A program made the translations under genes and the position numbers. Below, in pieces: positions 8,481-18,433 of a stretch of 64,000 bases of DNA. Each line of letters begins with the position of its first letter. The first letter of the stretch is position 1. The notes beneath the pieces were generated by a model. That model saw only the letters and a program-made list of their open reading frames with translations. It did no database searches and was not told where the DNA came from. Origin of the DNA: Azomonas macrocytogenes (lineage in GTDB: Bacteria > Pseudomonadota > Gammaproteobacteria > Pseudomonadales > Pseudomonadaceae); contig NZ_JACHXI010000007.1 of assembly GCF_014191985.1 (NCBI RefSeq), positions 1 through 64,000 of the forward strand. Reading direction: 5' to 3'.

Positions 8481-9740
8481 ATGTTCATGAAGTTTCGCTG
8501 GCCGTTGCTCGTTCCGCTTGTGGCGCTTGTCCTCGCCGCGCTGTTCTTCTATTTCTGGCTGCCGCACGAAGCCCGCCTGGAGCACCGCAAAGGCCCCGAC
8601 GGCAGTCCCATGATGCTTGCCATTCCCGCCAACGATCCCGCCGTGCGAGTTCTGATCGTTGCGACCGAAGCCCTGCGACTGAGCGACGAGCAGATGGCGA
8701 GCCTGGCCGAAGAAAATCAGGCGCGGGCTGTGCAACTGGTCTTCCCGGCGGATGACTGTGCCGCGCAACAACGGCAAATCGCTGCCAGCATCGACCTGCT
8801 GGGTGCTACGCCGGACCTGGTAGCGGGGATCGACAACGGCGCGGCCTACGCCTGGCGCTGGCTATCGACGCAGGGCAACGACAAGGCCAGGGCGATCTCG
8901 GTCGGTTTTTCCCTGGCCAGGCCGGACTGTTCCGCCAATCCGCTACCGACCTCGGCCACACACGGCGAATGGGTCACGGCTTGGAATGAAAACCCTGATC
9001 CCGATACTTCCCGCTTCGTCCGAGACCAGCCGCGTACGGAAAACGTGATCGGCAACTACGGCACACCACTGGTGCAGATTCTCTTCACCCAGCTCAAGCG
9101 TTCCCTGCAGGGGCAGGGCGATCCGGTTCCGGTGATCGAAGTCCCGGCCGCGAAGCCATCTGATCTCGTTACCTTCTTCTATTCCGGGGACGGCGGCTGG
9201 CGCGATCTGGATCGCGCTTCGGCGCAATACATGGCCAGCCAGGGTTACCCGGTGGTAGGAATCGATGCATTGCGTTATTTCTGGCAACACAAGAGCCCCG
9301 AGCAGGTCACGGCCGATCTTGAGCAATTGATGCAGACCTATCGTGACAAATGGGGCGCGAAGCGTTTTGTCCTGGCCGGTTATTCCTTCGGTGCGGATAT
9401 CCTGCCGATTGTCTACAACCGGCTGCCGGCGCGAGACCAAGAGCAGGTTCAGGCCATGCTGTTGCTGGCCCTGGCGCGCACTGGCAGTTTCGAGATCGAG
9501 GTCCAGGGCTGGCTGGGCCAGGCCGGCGAGGAAACCGTCATCGGTCCGGAGCTGGCGAAAATTCCGGCGCAGAAGGTGTTCTGTGTCTATGGCAGCGAGG
9601 ATGCCGACGACAGCGGTTGCACCCTGCCCGGAGCGCCCGGTGAAACGTTGCGCCTGCCTGGTGGCCATCACTTCGACGAGGATTACGAAGCCCTGGCCAG
9701 ACACCTGCTGGATGCCATTCGGCAGCGCACGAAGGAGTGA
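8481..9740 (+). CDS. acvB: AcvB/VirJ-type periplasmic aminoacyl-PG hydrolase
   Basis: A 419-residue protein with an N-terminal membrane anchor or signal (about residues 5-26) and a C-terminal alpha/beta-hydrolase domain of the VirJ/AcvB family. The nucleophile elbow GYSFGAD places the catalytic serine at residue 302, and FFYSGDGGWRDLD is the family's conserved oxyanion region; a late histidine (GGHHFDED) is the likely triad member. In P. aeruginosa the equivalent ORF (PA0919), cotranscribed with mprF, hydrolyses alanyl-phosphatidylglycerol in the periplasm, so the pair makes and removes the modification. The gene follows mprF by four bases with a weak ribosome-binding site, which suggests translational coupling. 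An in-frame ATG at 8487 is an alternative start. Confidence 0.88.
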   Translation: MFMKFRWPLLVPLVALVLAALFFYFWLPHEARLEHRKGPDGSPMMLAIPANDPAVRVLIVATEALRLSDEQMASLAEENQARAVQLVFPADDCAAQQRQIAASIDLLGATPDLVAGIDNGAAYAWRWLSTQGNDKARAISVGFSLARPDCSANPLPTSATHGEWVTAWNENPDPDTSRFVRDQPRTENVIGNYGTPLVQILFTQLKRSLQGQGDPVPVIEVPAAKPSDLVTFFYSGDGGWRDLDRASAQYMASQGYPVVGIDALRYFWQHKSPEQVTADLEQLMQTYRDKWGAKRFVLAGYSFGADILPIVYNRLPARDQEQVQAMLLLALARTGSFEIEVQGWLGQAGEETVIGPELAKIPAQKVFCVYGSEDADDSGCTLPGAPGETLRLPGGHHFDEDYEALARHLLDAIRQRTKE

Positions 9741-9776
9741 AACGCAGCGGGCAGGGCATTTTCCGCCGTTTTGCGT

Positions 9777-11684
9777 TCAGGTGGCTTGGTCCGTACCGGT
9801 TCCGGCCAGTGCCGGTTGATGCGCCACCTGTAGTTTTCTCAACAGGTCCCGCTTTTTGTTGTGATGGGCGCGCATGCGCCGTAGCAGGTCGTCCAGCGTA
9901 TGGACGGCTTTCAGTATATGCGGGCCTTTGTTGAGCATCACGCAGTCGGCGCGAACGCCCATCGCGGCATCGGTGATTTCCGCTCGCGATGGCGCACCTG
10001 TCTTGGCCAGCGTTTCGAGCACCTGGGTCGCCCAGATGACCGGGACATGCGCCGCTTCGCAGAGGCAGAGGATTTCCTCCTGTAATTCGGCCAGCCGTTC
10101 GAAACCGCTTTCCACGGCCAGATCGCCCCGGGCAATCATCACGCCGAAGCGCGGCTTGTGCATGCCGGCCAGTAGCAGGGCGGGGAGATTTTCGAAGCCA
10201 CAACGGGTCTCGATTTTCAGCACCACGCCGCGGTCGCTGGCATCCAAGCGTTCGAGCTGTTCGAACAGCATGTGCACGTCCGCGACCCGATTGACGAAGG
10301 ACAGCTCGATGACATCGGCATGGCGTGCGGCGAAATTCAGTGCCTGCCGGTCTTCTGCGGTCAGAGCGTCGAGTTCGAGTTTGGTCTGCGGCAGGTTGAT
10401 GCCTTTGTCGCTGCGCAGTTTGACGCCGTCCGGTGCATGCTCGATGCGAACCCGCAGCGCCGCGTCGCTGACTGATTCGATCACGCCGCCGATCTTGCCG
10501 TCGTCGAACCAGATCGGTTCGCCGGCGCGCACCTGCGCGAAGACTTCCGGCAGGGTGCAGCCGATGGTGGCCGGGGTAAGTACCTGGCCGCTGCTGTCGA
10601 GCGTGGCGGGATGCCCATGCTGCATGTCGTGAGTAAGAATCAGGGTATCGCCTGCCCACAGGGAAATCGTCTGCTCACCCGACGCAAAGGGAGCAATGCG
10701 GGCTTTGTCGCCACGTTTGCCGCCTTGCAGGCGTAGTGGCAGGCCGGGAATGACATAGGCGGTCTTGCGTAGCTCGGCCCAGCAGCCGGCGGCGCTGGCG
10801 TCGACAATGTGCAGGCGGCGCCTGGACTTGCGGGCATCGCGCAGCGTCAGGGTGTCGCCGATCTTGCGGCGATGCAGCCACTCGCCTGGTAATTGGAGGC
10901 AGGCATCGGCTGGGGCAGGCGCAGGCGTGGGGTCTTCTTCGGCGCTGAGCCAGACCCGCGCCGGGTGCGTGACTCTGCCGAAGCTATCGCGTTTGGGACG
11001 GATACGCCGCACGGCGGGACCGGGGTCGATGTTTCCGGTGCGCAGCTTGGGGCCGGCCAGGTCCATCATGATTTGGCAAGCTTTGCCTTGGGTCTTTCCC
11101 GCATGCCGTAAGTGCTCGATCATTTTTTGCCAGGTGGCGGCATCGTCATGGGCACAATTGATGCGCATGCAGTTCATGCCGGCCGCCAGCAAGTCATGGA
11201 TCATGGCGTAGTTCCAGGCTGCCTCAGTGGGCATGGTGACCATGATCCGTACGTCGCGCATGGCGGGTGGATTACCGAACAGGGCGCGGGTATGTTCGGC
11301 GAGCAGGCGCTCGGCCTGCTCCATATTCAGCGTCTGTGCCGGCCGTGATTGCGTTTCGCCACGGATCAGGCACTCCAGTATCCCGATGACATCGCTCAGG
11401 GCGACGTCAATGCTGGCTTCCGAACGACCCAGCGAGGAAAGTCCCTGGCGGGCCAGGCGGATCTGCAGCGGCCTGATATCGTGGCGGCGCAGAGCCAGGT
11501 AACTCAACAGGTTGCGGGCGCTTTCGGCATACGTCGGATGTATGCCTGCCGTTCCGGTTGGCAGCGGGGTGCGTTGCATTTCCTCGTGCAAGGCCACGAG
11601 CTGCGCCAGTAAAGTTTCCCGTTCGTGCGACGTATTCGGCTTGCCTCTGGCTTGGTTGCTGCGGCTGTTTTTCCTGTCGCTCAA
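9777..11684 (-). CDS. Atypical pyruvate kinase-like protein with N-terminal extension
   Basis: A 635-residue protein. Residues 1 to about 140 are a family-specific extension rich in Arg and Leu; the rest is a pyruvate kinase barrel with an inserted segment. Active-site blocks are recognisable but altered: GMNCMRINCAHD for the usual GMNVARLNFSHG, MMDLAGPKLRTG for LDTKGPEIRTG, LKIET for the catalytic KIEN lysine, and ARGDLAVESG and ATQVLETL nearly canonical. The usual C-terminal allosteric domain is missing. Catalytic Arg, Lys, Asp and Thr positions are kept, so phosphoenolpyruvate/pyruvate chemistry is plausible but unproven. The start is TTG at 11684, supported by GGAGG seven bases upstream. 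Similar long pyruvate-kinase-like proteins occur in other proteobacteria. Confidence 0.72.
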   Translation of the reverse strand: MSDRKNSRSNQARGKPNTSHERETLLAQLVALHEEMQRTPLPTGTAGIHPTYAESARNLLSYLALRRHDIRPLQIRLARQGLSSLGRSEASIDVALSDVIGILECLIRGETQSRPAQTLNMEQAERLLAEHTRALFGNPPAMRDVRIMVTMPTEAAWNYAMIHDLLAAGMNCMRINCAHDDAATWQKMIEHLRHAGKTQGKACQIMMDLAGPKLRTGNIDPGPAVRRIRPKRDSFGRVTHPARVWLSAEEDPTPAPAPADACLQLPGEWLHRRKIGDTLTLRDARKSRRRLHIVDASAAGCWAELRKTAYVIPGLPLRLQGGKRGDKARIAPFASGEQTISLWAGDTLILTHDMQHGHPATLDSSGQVLTPATIGCTLPEVFAQVRAGEPIWFDDGKIGGVIESVSDAALRVRIEHAPDGVKLRSDKGINLPQTKLELDALTAEDRQALNFAARHADVIELSFVNRVADVHMLFEQLERLDASDRGVVLKIETRCGFENLPALLLAGMHKPRFGVMIARGDLAVESGFERLAELQEEILCLCEAAHVPVIWATQVLETLAKTGAPSRAEITDAAMGVRADCVMLNKGPHILKAVHTLDDLLRRMRAHHNKKRDLLRKLQVAHQPALAGTGTDQAT

Positions 11685-11865
11685 GGCCCACCTCCGGGAA
11701 TCGCTGGCGAATCGTCGGTAATGATCCTCAGACCCGGCGGGAGCGGAAATCTTTCATGAAACTTGTACGACAGGCCGGTGGCGTGATCGGTTGGCGCGAA
11801 ACGGATCGGGTCTGTTGCGTGTCCCGGAAAGGTGGATCGTGCTTTCCACGGTGTTGCGAAGGGCC

Positions 11866-11903
11866 AAAAAAGAGGCCAGACGAGAAATGATTCCGTCTGG
11901 CCT
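11866..11903 (-). terminator. Intrinsic terminator for the small membrane protein gene
   Basis: A 10-bp stem (11873-11882 with 11894-11903) and, on the minus strand, a run CTTTTTT after it. It ends leftward transcription from the gene at 11965-12177 and separates it from the pyruvate kinase-like gene. Confidence 0.75.
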
Positions 11904-11964
11904 TTGCAGAGAAACGTCAAAGCAAAATTGAAAGGCCGGTTCTGTTGTCGGCCATGAAATCGAA

Positions 11965-12177
11965 TCAGGCGTGCGGATTGCCTTTCGCGTGCCCTTGGTG
12001 ATCGTCTCGTAGATTGGAAAGGCTCATTGCCATCAAGGCGAGCGGGATGCCGAACAGCAGCCCAATCAGGCGGGTGTCCTGCGACCAGAACATGGGGTCC
12101 ATTTTTTCTTCAACGAAACAGCCGGTGAAATAGACCAGTGCCAGCGCTATTACTGCCAATGACAGGGCGCGAATCAT
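11965..12177 (-). CDS. Small two-helix membrane protein, unknown function
   Basis: A 70-residue protein from the ATG at 12177, preceded by GGGAGG at seven bases; longer in-frame starts have no such site. Residues 3-20 are hydrophobic (ALSLAVIALALVYFTGC) and a second helix spans about 43-57 (IGLLFGIPLALMAM), with a polar, His- and Asp-containing tail. The TGC at the end of the first helix loosely resembles a lipobox but has Phe at the -3 position, so a lipoprotein is not favoured. It is monocistronic with its own terminator. Family not recognised. Confidence 0.65.
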   Translation of the reverse strand: MIRALSLAVIALALVYFTGCFVEEKMDPMFWSQDTRLIGLLFGIPLALMAMSLSNLRDDHQGHAKGNPHA

Positions 12178-12715
12178 GCCGCACCTCCCGCTATGAAGTG
12201 AATCCGCCCGCAACGGGTTTGGCGGTGAAAAGCACCAAAACCAGGCATATACAGTGGGTTGTTGGGTCGATACTGCATGATTCATCTCCCTGCTACTGCT
12301 CGACGGTACCTGCCGCGCCGGTAGAAACCACGATTATCCTATCGGCTCCTGGGGGAAATACCGGGATAATGCTTTTCTATTGGCTTCATTAAATTTAAAT
12401 CAGATGGCTAATAATGGCTAGATGATATCTTTCTGCCGATAAATGGGCCGCACTTCAAGGTTTATCTTTCCTCCGCATGAAACATCCTGTTTCAATGATG
12501 CCAGGGCCGGGCACCTGGGGGCATGCAGCGCGCTTCGAATGTGCTATATCAGCGCACTCGCAGAACTTTTGCCGTTACTGTCCATCAGTTTCCCAGCCCA
12601 TAGCGCTGGACCCAGCCTGATGTCGGCCGCTCCGGTCTCAGGAGCAGGCATCGAGAATAAAGACGGAGTACAGGCATGTCGTCCGGATGCGTCACACTGG
12701 CTCGAAAGGTTTTTT
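12178..12715. other. Intergenic region upstream of opgD
   Basis: About 540 bases between divergent genes. The part around 12370-12440 is AT-rich and contains the direct repeat ATGGCTA twice at a 10-base interval (12404-12420), a possible promoter or operator zone. No coding sequence is supported; the open frame that runs from 12443 into opgD lacks an upstream ribosome-binding site. Confidence 0.4.
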
Positions 12716-14377
12716 ATGCATCGTAGAGATTTCCTGAAAACATCCATGGCCCTGGCGGCTTACACTGGTTTGCCGATTGGCACTTTCTATGCTGGAAGTA
12801 TCCTGGCACAAGAAGCTCCCGACGCGGCCAATGGCGAAGCCGAGCGCTTCGACTTCGAGACCCTCAAGGCCCAGGCCAAGGCGCTCGCCGGGCAGCCTTA
12901 TGTCGATACTCGCCAGACGCTGCCGCCGACCCTGGCCGGCATGACTCCACTGCAGTTCAACGCTATTCAGTACGATTCCAACCGCTCACTGTGGAACGAG
13001 CTGCAAGGCCAGCTTGATGTGCAGTTCTTCCATGTCGGCATGGGCTTCAGGCAGCCGGTTCGGATGTACAACGTCAACCCCAGGACTGGCGAAGCGCGGG
13101 AAGTACACTTCCGTCCCGATCTGTTCAATTACGATAACAGCGGTGTGGATAAGTCCCAATTGACGGGCGATCTGGGCTTTGCCGGATTCAAAGTGTTCAA
13201 GGCACCGCAGATCGACAAGTACGATATCGTGTCCTTCCTCGGTGCCAGCTATTTCCGCGCAGTGGACAAGACTCAGCAGTACGGGCTGTCGGCGCGCGGT
13301 GTCGCGATCGACAGTTATTCCAACCAGCCTGAGGAGTTTCCGGATTTCACCAAGTTCTGGTTCGTCCAGCCGGCTCCGCGCAGCACGCGCTTTACCGTCT
13401 ATGCGTTGCTGGATTCGCCCAGTGTCACGGGTGCCTATGCCTTCGATATCGATTGCCTGGCCGACCGGGTAGTGATGGCCATCGACGCGCATCTCAATGC
13501 ACGCCGCGACATTACCCAGTTGGGCATCGCCCCCATGACCAGCATGTTCAGTTGTGGCGGCCACGAGCGCCGCATGTGCGACACGCTGCATCCGGAAATT
13601 CACGATTCGGATCGCCTGGCCATGTGGCGCGGCAACGAGGAATGGATTTGCCGGCCGTTGAACAATCCGCCACACATCCAGTTCAATACGTTCACCGACA
13701 CCAACCCCAAGGGCTTCGGGCTGGTTCAAACCGATCACGATTTCCGCACCTACCAGGACACCGTGGACTGGTACAACCGCCGCCCGAGCCTGTGGGTGGA
13801 GCCGACTACCCCATGGGGTGAGGGTGCGATCTCGCTGCTGGAGTTGCCCACTACCGGCGAAACCCTGGACAACATCGTGTCCTTCTGGACGCCCAAGGAG
13901 CCGGTCAAGGCCGGACAGTCGCTGAATTTCGGCTACAAGCTGCACTGGAGCGACCTGCCACCGGTCAGAACCCCGTTGGCGCAGGTCCATTCCACCCGTT
14001 CCGGCATAGGTGGTTTCGTCGAAGGCTGGGCGCCTGGCGAACATTACCCGCATGTCTGGGCTCGGCGTTTTTCCATCGATTTCACCGGTGGTGGGCTGGA
14101 ACTCTTGCCCGAAGGAACGGCCATCGAGCCGGTGCTGAGCGTTTCCAATGGCCGAACCCAGGATTTCCATGTCCTGAAGATTCCCGATACAAAGGGTTAT
14201 CGAGTGCTGTTCGACTGGTATCCCACCGACGACAGTGTCGAGCCGGTAAATATGCGCCTGTTCATCCGCACCGCCGACCGTGCCCTGAGTGAAACCTGGT
14301 TGTATCAGTACTTCCCGCCGGCACCGGAGAAGCGCAATTACCCGAACTGGCCACAAAGCAATACCAAGTGGGGTTGA
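12716..14377 (+). CDS. opgD: Periplasmic glucans biosynthesis protein OpgD (MdoD)
   Basis: A 553-residue Tat-exported periplasmic protein. [10 protein letters not shown] at the N-terminus is a twin-arginine signal, followed by a hydrophobic stretch and an Ala-rich cleavage region near residue 33. The mature part is the OpgG/OpgD fold that shapes osmoregulated periplasmic glucans; blocks such as [27 protein letters not shown] and [10 protein letters not shown] are typical. ATG 12716 is preferred because it begins the Tat signal and has AAAGG six bases upstream, giving the usual OpgD length. It stands alone; no opgH is beside it. Structural role (backbone or linkage control) is known for the family, not shown here. 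Confidence 0.9.
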   Translation: MHRRDFLKTSMALAAYTGLPIGTFYAGSILAQEAPDAANGEAERFDFETLKAQAKALAGQPYVDTRQTLPPTLAGMTPLQFNAIQYDSNRSLWNELQGQLDVQFFHVGMGFRQPVRMYNVNPRTGEAREVHFRPDLFNYDNSGVDKSQLTGDLGFAGFKVFKAPQIDKYDIVSFLGASYFRAVDKTQQYGLSARGVAIDSYSNQPEEFPDFTKFWFVQPAPRSTRFTVYALLDSPSVTGAYAFDIDCLADRVVMAIDAHLNARRDITQLGIAPMTSMFSCGGHERRMCDTLHPEIHDSDRLAMWRGNEEWICRPLNNPPHIQFNTFTDTNPKGFGLVQTDHDFRTYQDTVDWYNRRPSLWVEPTTPWGEGAISLLELPTTGETLDNIVSFWTPKEPVKAGQSLNFGYKLHWSDLPPVRTPLAQVHSTRSGIGGFVEGWAPGEHYPHVWARRFSIDFTGGGLELLPEGTAIEPVLSVSNGRTQDFHVLKIPDTKGYRVLFDWYPTDDSVEPVNMRLFIRTADRALSETWLYQYFPPAPEKRNYPNWPQSNTKWG

Positions 14378-14432
14378 TCTAGCCTTAGGCACCTGAGGCC
14401 CTTGGTGGCTTCAGGCGATTGCAGTGTGCGTT

Positions 14433-14446
14433 AGGGCCTGTTGACG
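14433..14446. repeat. Short motif shared with 56762-56775
   Basis: AGGGCCTGTTGACG here and AGGGGCTGTTGACG at 56762-56775, both just after the stop codon of a gene. Similar GGGCCTGTTGACG ends bound small dispersed elements in other pseudomonads; here no matching second end was found nearby, so this may be a remnant of such an element. Confidence 0.3.
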
Positions 14447-14557
14447 CTACCGACACGGCCGCGCCGAGCCCATTTTTGTATAAGGCAAGGCGCGAGCCGC
14501 CATGTTTGGTGGCTCCAAACGTAACGTAAGGTGAGAAACGCAGCATCACCGACTCGG

Positions 14558-15277
14558 ATGACATCCATGGCAGCCTCTGGCCCCACTTACCGCTACTACG
14601 ACTTCGTGATGGCCGCGTTTGTCGCGGTGTTGCTGTGTTCCAACCTCATCGGGGCGGCCAAGGTGGCGCAAGTGACGCTGCCGTTACTGGGTACTGTCAC
14701 CTTTGCCGCAGGTGTGCTGTTTTTCCCCATTTCCTACGTTTTCGGCGACATACTCACCGAAGTGTATGGCTATGGCCGTGACCGGCGTGTGATCTGGGCG
14801 GGTTTTGCCGCGCTGGTGTTCGCGGCGTTCATGTCGGCGACCGTGCTGGTGTTGCCCTCTGCTGCCGATCCGTTCAATGCCGGCTATCAGGTGCATCTGG
14901 AGGCGGTGTTCGGCAATACGCCGCGCATCGTGGCCGGTTCGGTGATTGCGTTCTGGTGTGGCAGTTTCGTCAACAGCTATGTGATGGCGCGCATGAAAGT
15001 CTGGATGCAAGGACGATCCTTATGGATGCGCACCATCGGTTCGACCCTATGTGGCGAGCTGGTGGATTCGAGCTTGTTCTATGTGATCGCCTTTGCCGGT
15101 ATCTGGCCGAACGATCAATTGCTGACGGTGATCGTGGCGCAGTATGTCCTGAAGACGGCCTGGGAAGTGGTGATGACGCCGGTGACCTACCGGGTCGTCG
15201 CCTTTCTCAAGCACAAGGAAAACGAGGATTATTACGACCGGGATACCAACTTCAACCCGTTCCGGTTGAAGAGCTGA
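14558..15277 (+). CDS. yhhQ: Queuosine precursor transporter YhhQ
   Basis: About 239 residues of a VUT/YhhQ family inner-membrane protein that imports preQ0 or preQ1 for queuosine modification of tRNA. Six or so hydrophobic segments are visible, with the family blocks [34 protein letters not shown] and the C-terminal [17 protein letters not shown]. The start is uncertain: GTG 14531, ATG 14558 and ATG 14567 are in frame and none has a strong ribosome-binding site; 14558 gives an N-terminus closest to relatives, just before the conserved [12 protein letters not shown] looked for a preQ1 riboswitch upstream and saw none. Confidence 0.88.
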   Translation: MTSMAASGPTYRYYDFVMAAFVAVLLCSNLIGAAKVAQVTLPLLGTVTFAAGVLFFPISYVFGDILTEVYGYGRDRRVIWAGFAALVFAAFMSATVLVLPSAADPFNAGYQVHLEAVFGNTPRIVAGSVIAFWCGSFVNSYVMARMKVWMQGRSLWMRTIGSTLCGELVDSSLFYVIAFAGIWPNDQLLTVIVAQYVLKTAWEVVMTPVTYRVVAFLKHKENEDYYDRDTNFNPFRLKS

Positions 15278-15299
15278 GGCTGAACCTCCGTCCAGCCTC
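15276..15299. terminator. Hairpin between convergent yhhQ and aatP
   Basis: GAGGCTG and CAGCCTC form a 7-bp stem around ten bases, overlapping the yhhQ stop codon. It lies between two convergent genes and could end both transcripts, but there is no run of T on either side. Confidence 0.35.
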
Positions 15300-15307
15300 C
15301 GTCTTGC

Positions 15308-16042
15308 TCAGTGCTGCAGGATCTTGGCGAGAAACTGCTGGGCACGTTCGCTGCGCGCAGTGGTATCGCCAAAGAAGGATTCCTTGGCGCAGTCCTCGAT
15401 GATCTTTCCCTGGTCCATGAAGATCACGCGGCTGGCGACCTTGCGTGCAAAGCCCATCTCGTGGGTCACGCACATCATGGTCATGCCTTCCTGGGCCAGT
15501 TGCACCATCACATCCAGCACCTCGTTGACCATTTCCGGGTCCAGCGCCGAAGTCGGTTCGTCGAACAGCATCACGATCGGGTCCATCGCCAGTGCCCGGG
15601 CGATGGCCACACGCTGCTGCTGGCCGCCGGAAAGCTGGCCGGGATGCTTGCTGGCGTGATCCTTGAGGCCAACCCGTTCGAGCAGTTGATGCCCTTTCGC
15701 GACCGCTTCTGTCTTGTCGCGGCCCAACACCTTGACTGGTGCGATGGTCAGGTTGTCGATGATCGACAAGTGCGGGAACAGTTCGAAGTGCTGGAACACC
15801 ATGCCCACCCGCGCGCGTAATTTCGGCAGATCGGTCTTCGGGTTGGCCAGCGAGACGCCGTCGACCGCGATATCGCCTTTCTGGAACGGCTCCAGCGCGT
15901 TGATGCATTTGATCAGTGTGGACTTGCCGGAGCCGGACGGGCCGCAGACCACGACCACTTCACCCTTCTGGACCTGGGTCGTGCAATCGGTCAGGACTTG
16001 GAAGTCACCGTACCATTTGCTCACTTTATCGATAGAAATCAT
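15308..16042 (-). CDS. aatP: Glutamate/aspartate ABC transporter ATP-binding protein
   Basis: A 244-residue ABC ATPase of the polar amino acid uptake type (AatP/GltL). Walker [10 protein letters not shown] is at residues 34-42, the signature [15 protein letters not shown] and Walker [15 protein letters not shown] follow, and the His switch is in CVTHEMGFA. It drives import of acidic amino acids through the AatQ-AatM channel. The ATG overlaps the aatM stop by four bases (ATGA), so it is the last gene of the aatJQMP operon on the minus strand, as in other pseudomonads. Confidence 0.92.
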   Translation of the reverse strand: MISIDKVSKWYGDFQVLTDCTTQVQKGEVVVVCGPSGSGKSTLIKCINALEPFQKGDIAVDGVSLANPKTDLPKLRARVGMVFQHFELFPHLSIIDNLTIAPVKVLGRDKTEAVAKGHQLLERVGLKDHASKHPGQLSGGQQQRVAIARALAMDPIVMLFDEPTSALDPEMVNEVLDVMVQLAQEGMTMMCVTHEMGFARKVASRVIFMDQGKIIEDCAKESFFGDTTARSERAQQFLAKILQH

Positions 16043-16704
16043 ACCGCTAGCCTTTTTTGCAGGTGCTTGACCAACCGCGAAGCGGCGAAGCTGATGAGAA
16101 AGTACACCAGGCCGGCAAAGATCAGGAATTCATGAGGCTGGCCGATGTTGTCGCCACGCGAGCGGGCTGTGTTGAGAAAATCCATCAAGCCCACGCTGTA
16201 CACCAGCGAGGTATCCTGGAACAGGATGATGCTCTGCTGCAGGAGCAGTGGCGTCATCTTGCGAAATGCCTGGGGCAGGATCACCAGGCGCATGCTCTGC
16301 CCGTAGCTCATGCCCAGCGCTTGGGCCGCGCTGACCTGGCCCCGGGGAATCGACTGGATGCCGGCGCGGACGATCTCGCAGAAGAACGCTGCCTCGAACA
16401 TGATGAATGCTGTCAGGCACGAGGCGAAGGCACCGACTGGCGTATCCGCGCCGGTGATCCAGCGCAGTACGAAAGGCACTGCCAGATAGAACCAGATGAT
16501 CACCAGCAGCAGCGGAATGGAGCGGAAGATATTCACGTAGCCGGTCGCGATTCCCGCCAGCAGCCGGTTGTGCGACAGCCGCAGCAGCGCCAGCAGGGTG
16601 CCGAACAGAACGCCGCCCAGCACGCCAAGAACGGTCATCTTCAGCGTCAGTTGCATGCCTTCCCACATGGCCGGGAGTTCATTGGGGATCGGGCTGAAGT
16701 CCAT
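16039..16704 (-). CDS. aatM: Glutamate/aspartate ABC transporter permease AatM
   Basis: A 221-residue inner-membrane permease of the HisM/GltK family with about five transmembrane helices and the EAA loop ([21 protein letters not shown]) that docks to the ATPase. ATG 16704 overlaps the last base of the aatQ stop codon and has a G-rich ribosome-binding site six bases upstream; GTG 16707 is an alternative. Together with AatQ it forms the heteromeric channel for glutamate and aspartate. Confidence 0.9.
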   Translation of the reverse strand: MDFSPIPNELPAMWEGMQLTLKMTVLGVLGGVLFGTLLALLRLSHNRLLAGIATGYVNIFRSIPLLLVIIWFYLAVPFVLRWITGADTPVGAFASCLTAFIMFEAAFFCEIVRAGIQSIPRGQVSAAQALGMSYGQSMRLVILPQAFRKMTPLLLQQSIILFQDTSLVYSVGLMDFLNTARSRGDNIGQPHEFLIFAGLVYFLISFAASRLVKHLQKRLAV

Positions 16705-17453
16705 CACTTGCCCCCCATGGCGATCAGTCCCGGCACGGCGACTTTTTTCTCCACATAGCGCATCAGCAGCATCAGGCTCATGTTCAGGCTGAAGTAGATC
16801 AGCGTGGTGAGAATGAAGGCTTCGAACAGATTGGCGGTGAACTCAGCCGTCTGCCGGGTTTGTGCCAGTAGTTCCATCAGGCCGATCAGCGAGGCTACCG
16901 AGGAATTCTTGAAGATATTGAGAAATTCCGACGTAAGCGGCGGAATGATGATGCGAAACGCCTGTGGCAGCAGCACCTGGCGATAGATCTGCGGCAGCCG
17001 GAAGCCCAATGCCAGGGCAGTGGAGCTCTGGCCTTTGGGTAACGCCTGGATGCCGGTGCGGACCAGTTCACAGACCCGTGCTGCAGTGAACAGGCCCAGG
17101 CAGATGACCACGCTCAAATAGGCCGAGGCGGCCGGACTGAGGTCCAGTTTGTACCATTGTTGGAGCGGCTCGGGCAGCAAATCCGGAATCAGGAAGTACC
17201 AGATGAACAGTTGCACCAGCAGTGGCACATTGCGAAAGATTTCCACGTAGACGGTGGCGATGCCGGACAGCCAGCGGTTCGGCACGGTGCGCAGCACGCC
17301 GAGCAGCGAGCCCAGCAGCAGGGCGATGGCCCAGCCGACCAGGGCAATGGCGATGGTCCAGCCGAGTCCGTAGATGAACCAGTCGAGGTAGATCTCGCCG
17401 GGTTCGAAGGTGGTTTCCCTGAAGAAGACGCCCCAGTCCCAGTTGTAATCCAT
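16704..17453 (-). CDS. aatQ: Glutamate/aspartate ABC transporter permease AatQ
   Basis: A 249-residue permease of the GltJ type from ATG 17453, which has GGAGG about nine bases upstream; the frame continues to 17510 without support. MDYNWDWGVFF is the typical start of this family. Several membrane helices and the EAA loop (TALALGFRLPQIYRQVLLPQA) are visible. It lies between the binding protein gene aatJ and aatM and overlaps aatM by one base. Confidence 0.9.
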   Translation of the reverse strand: MDYNWDWGVFFRETTFEPGEIYLDWFIYGLGWTIAIALVGWAIALLLGSLLGVLRTVPNRWLSGIATVYVEIFRNVPLLVQLFIWYFLIPDLLPEPLQQWYKLDLSPAASAYLSVVICLGLFTAARVCELVRTGIQALPKGQSSTALALGFRLPQIYRQVLLPQAFRIIIPPLTSEFLNIFKNSSVASLIGLMELLAQTRQTAEFTANLFEAFILTTLIYFSLNMSLMLLMRYVEKKVAVPGLIAMGGK

Positions 17454-17521
17454 GGGGGTTTCCCTCCAATCAGACGCAAAGGTGAATACCGCGCCGGCGT
17501 ATTCCGGCACGCAAAGGCGGG

Positions 17522-18433
17522 TTACAGCTCTTCGGCGGATTTATCGCTTGGCTCGGCGATCAATTGCTTGAGCTCGTCGCTCATGGGGAAATTTAGATTC
17601 AGGCCTTTCGGTGGAATCGGGTGGGTGAACCACTTGGCATAAATGTCATTGATCTCACCAGACGTGTAGGTGGCGATGATGGCATCGTCGACCGCTTTCT
17701 TGAAGGCTGCATCTCCCTTGCGCAGCATGCAGGCGTAAATTTCGTGAGACTGTGGCTTGCCGACCACGGCCCAGTCATCGGGCTTGCGCGCCTTGGCCAT
17801 TTCTCCGGCGAGCAGGGCGTCATCCATCATGAAGGCCACGGCGCGGCCGGATTCGAGCATCAAAAACGCCTCGCTGTGATCTTTGGCTGAGACGATCTTC
17901 ATGCCCAGGTTCTGCTCGGTGTTGATCGAGCGCAGTATTCGCTCGGAGGTGGTACCGGCGGTGGTCACTACGTTCTTGCCCTTGAGATCGGGAAAATCGT
18001 TGATGCCGGAAGTCTTTTGGGTCAGTAGACGAGTACCGACCTCGAAGATGCCGACAGAAAAGTCCACCTGCTTCTGCCGCTCCAGGTTGTTGGTGGTGGA
18101 GCCACATTCGAGATCGACGGTGCCATTCTGTACCAGCGGAATCCGCGTCTGCGAGGTGACCAGCGTGTAGCGGGGTTTCAGGTTCGGTGCATCGAGCTGT
18201 TTTTTCAGCGCTTCGACGACCTTCAGTTGCAGGTCATGGGAATAACCGATCGGCTCGCGCGAGCTGCCGCCCAGGTAGGAAAAGGGAATGGAGGCGTCGC
18301 GGTGGCCAAGGGTGATGGTTCCGGAGTCCTTGATCTTCTTCAGCGTGCCGGTGAGTTCTTCTGCAGCGCAAGCCATGCCGGACGACAGGGTCAGGGCGAT
18401 GGCGCTGCTCAGCAGGCAAGTGGCGATACGCAT
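17522..18433 (-). CDS. aatJ: Periplasmic glutamate/aspartate-binding protein
   Basis: A 303-residue solute-binding protein (GltI/AatJ family). A signal peptide of about 23 residues ends at MACAAEELTG; the mature protein has the class-3 binding protein pattern with ITLGHRDASIPFSYL, VDLECGSTTNN (two cysteine-region motif of this group) and FSVGIFEVGTRLLT. AGAGGA lies nine bases before the ATG at 18433. It is the first gene of the minus-strand aat operon. In P. aeruginosa and P. putida this operon answers to the AauRS two-component system and sigma-54; a possible sigma-54 promoter is noted at 18662-18678. Confidence 0.9.
   Translation of the reverse strand: MRIATCLLSSAIALTLSSGMACAAEELTGTLKKIKDSGTITLGHRDASIPFSYLGGSSREPIGYSHDLQLKVVEALKKQLDAPNLKPRYTLVTSQTRIPLVQNGTVDLECGSTTNNLERQKQVDFSVGIFEVGTRLLTQKTSGINDFPDLKGKNVVTTAGTTSERILRSINTEQNLGMKIVSAKDHSEAFLMLESGRAVAFMMDDALLAGEMAKARKPDDWAVVGKPQSHEIYACMLRKGDAAFKKAVDDAIIATYTSGEINDIYAKWFTHPIPPKGLNLNFPMSDELKQLIAEPSDKSAEEL

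Noticed and set aside
12986-14392. 468-codon minus-strand frame opposite opgD
   Set aside because: Shadow of opgD in GC-rich DNA; low-complexity translation with no family match.
14378-14557. Possible preQ1 riboswitch before yhhQ
   Set aside because: No preQ1-I core (pyrimidine-rich loop plus A-rich tail) is visible.
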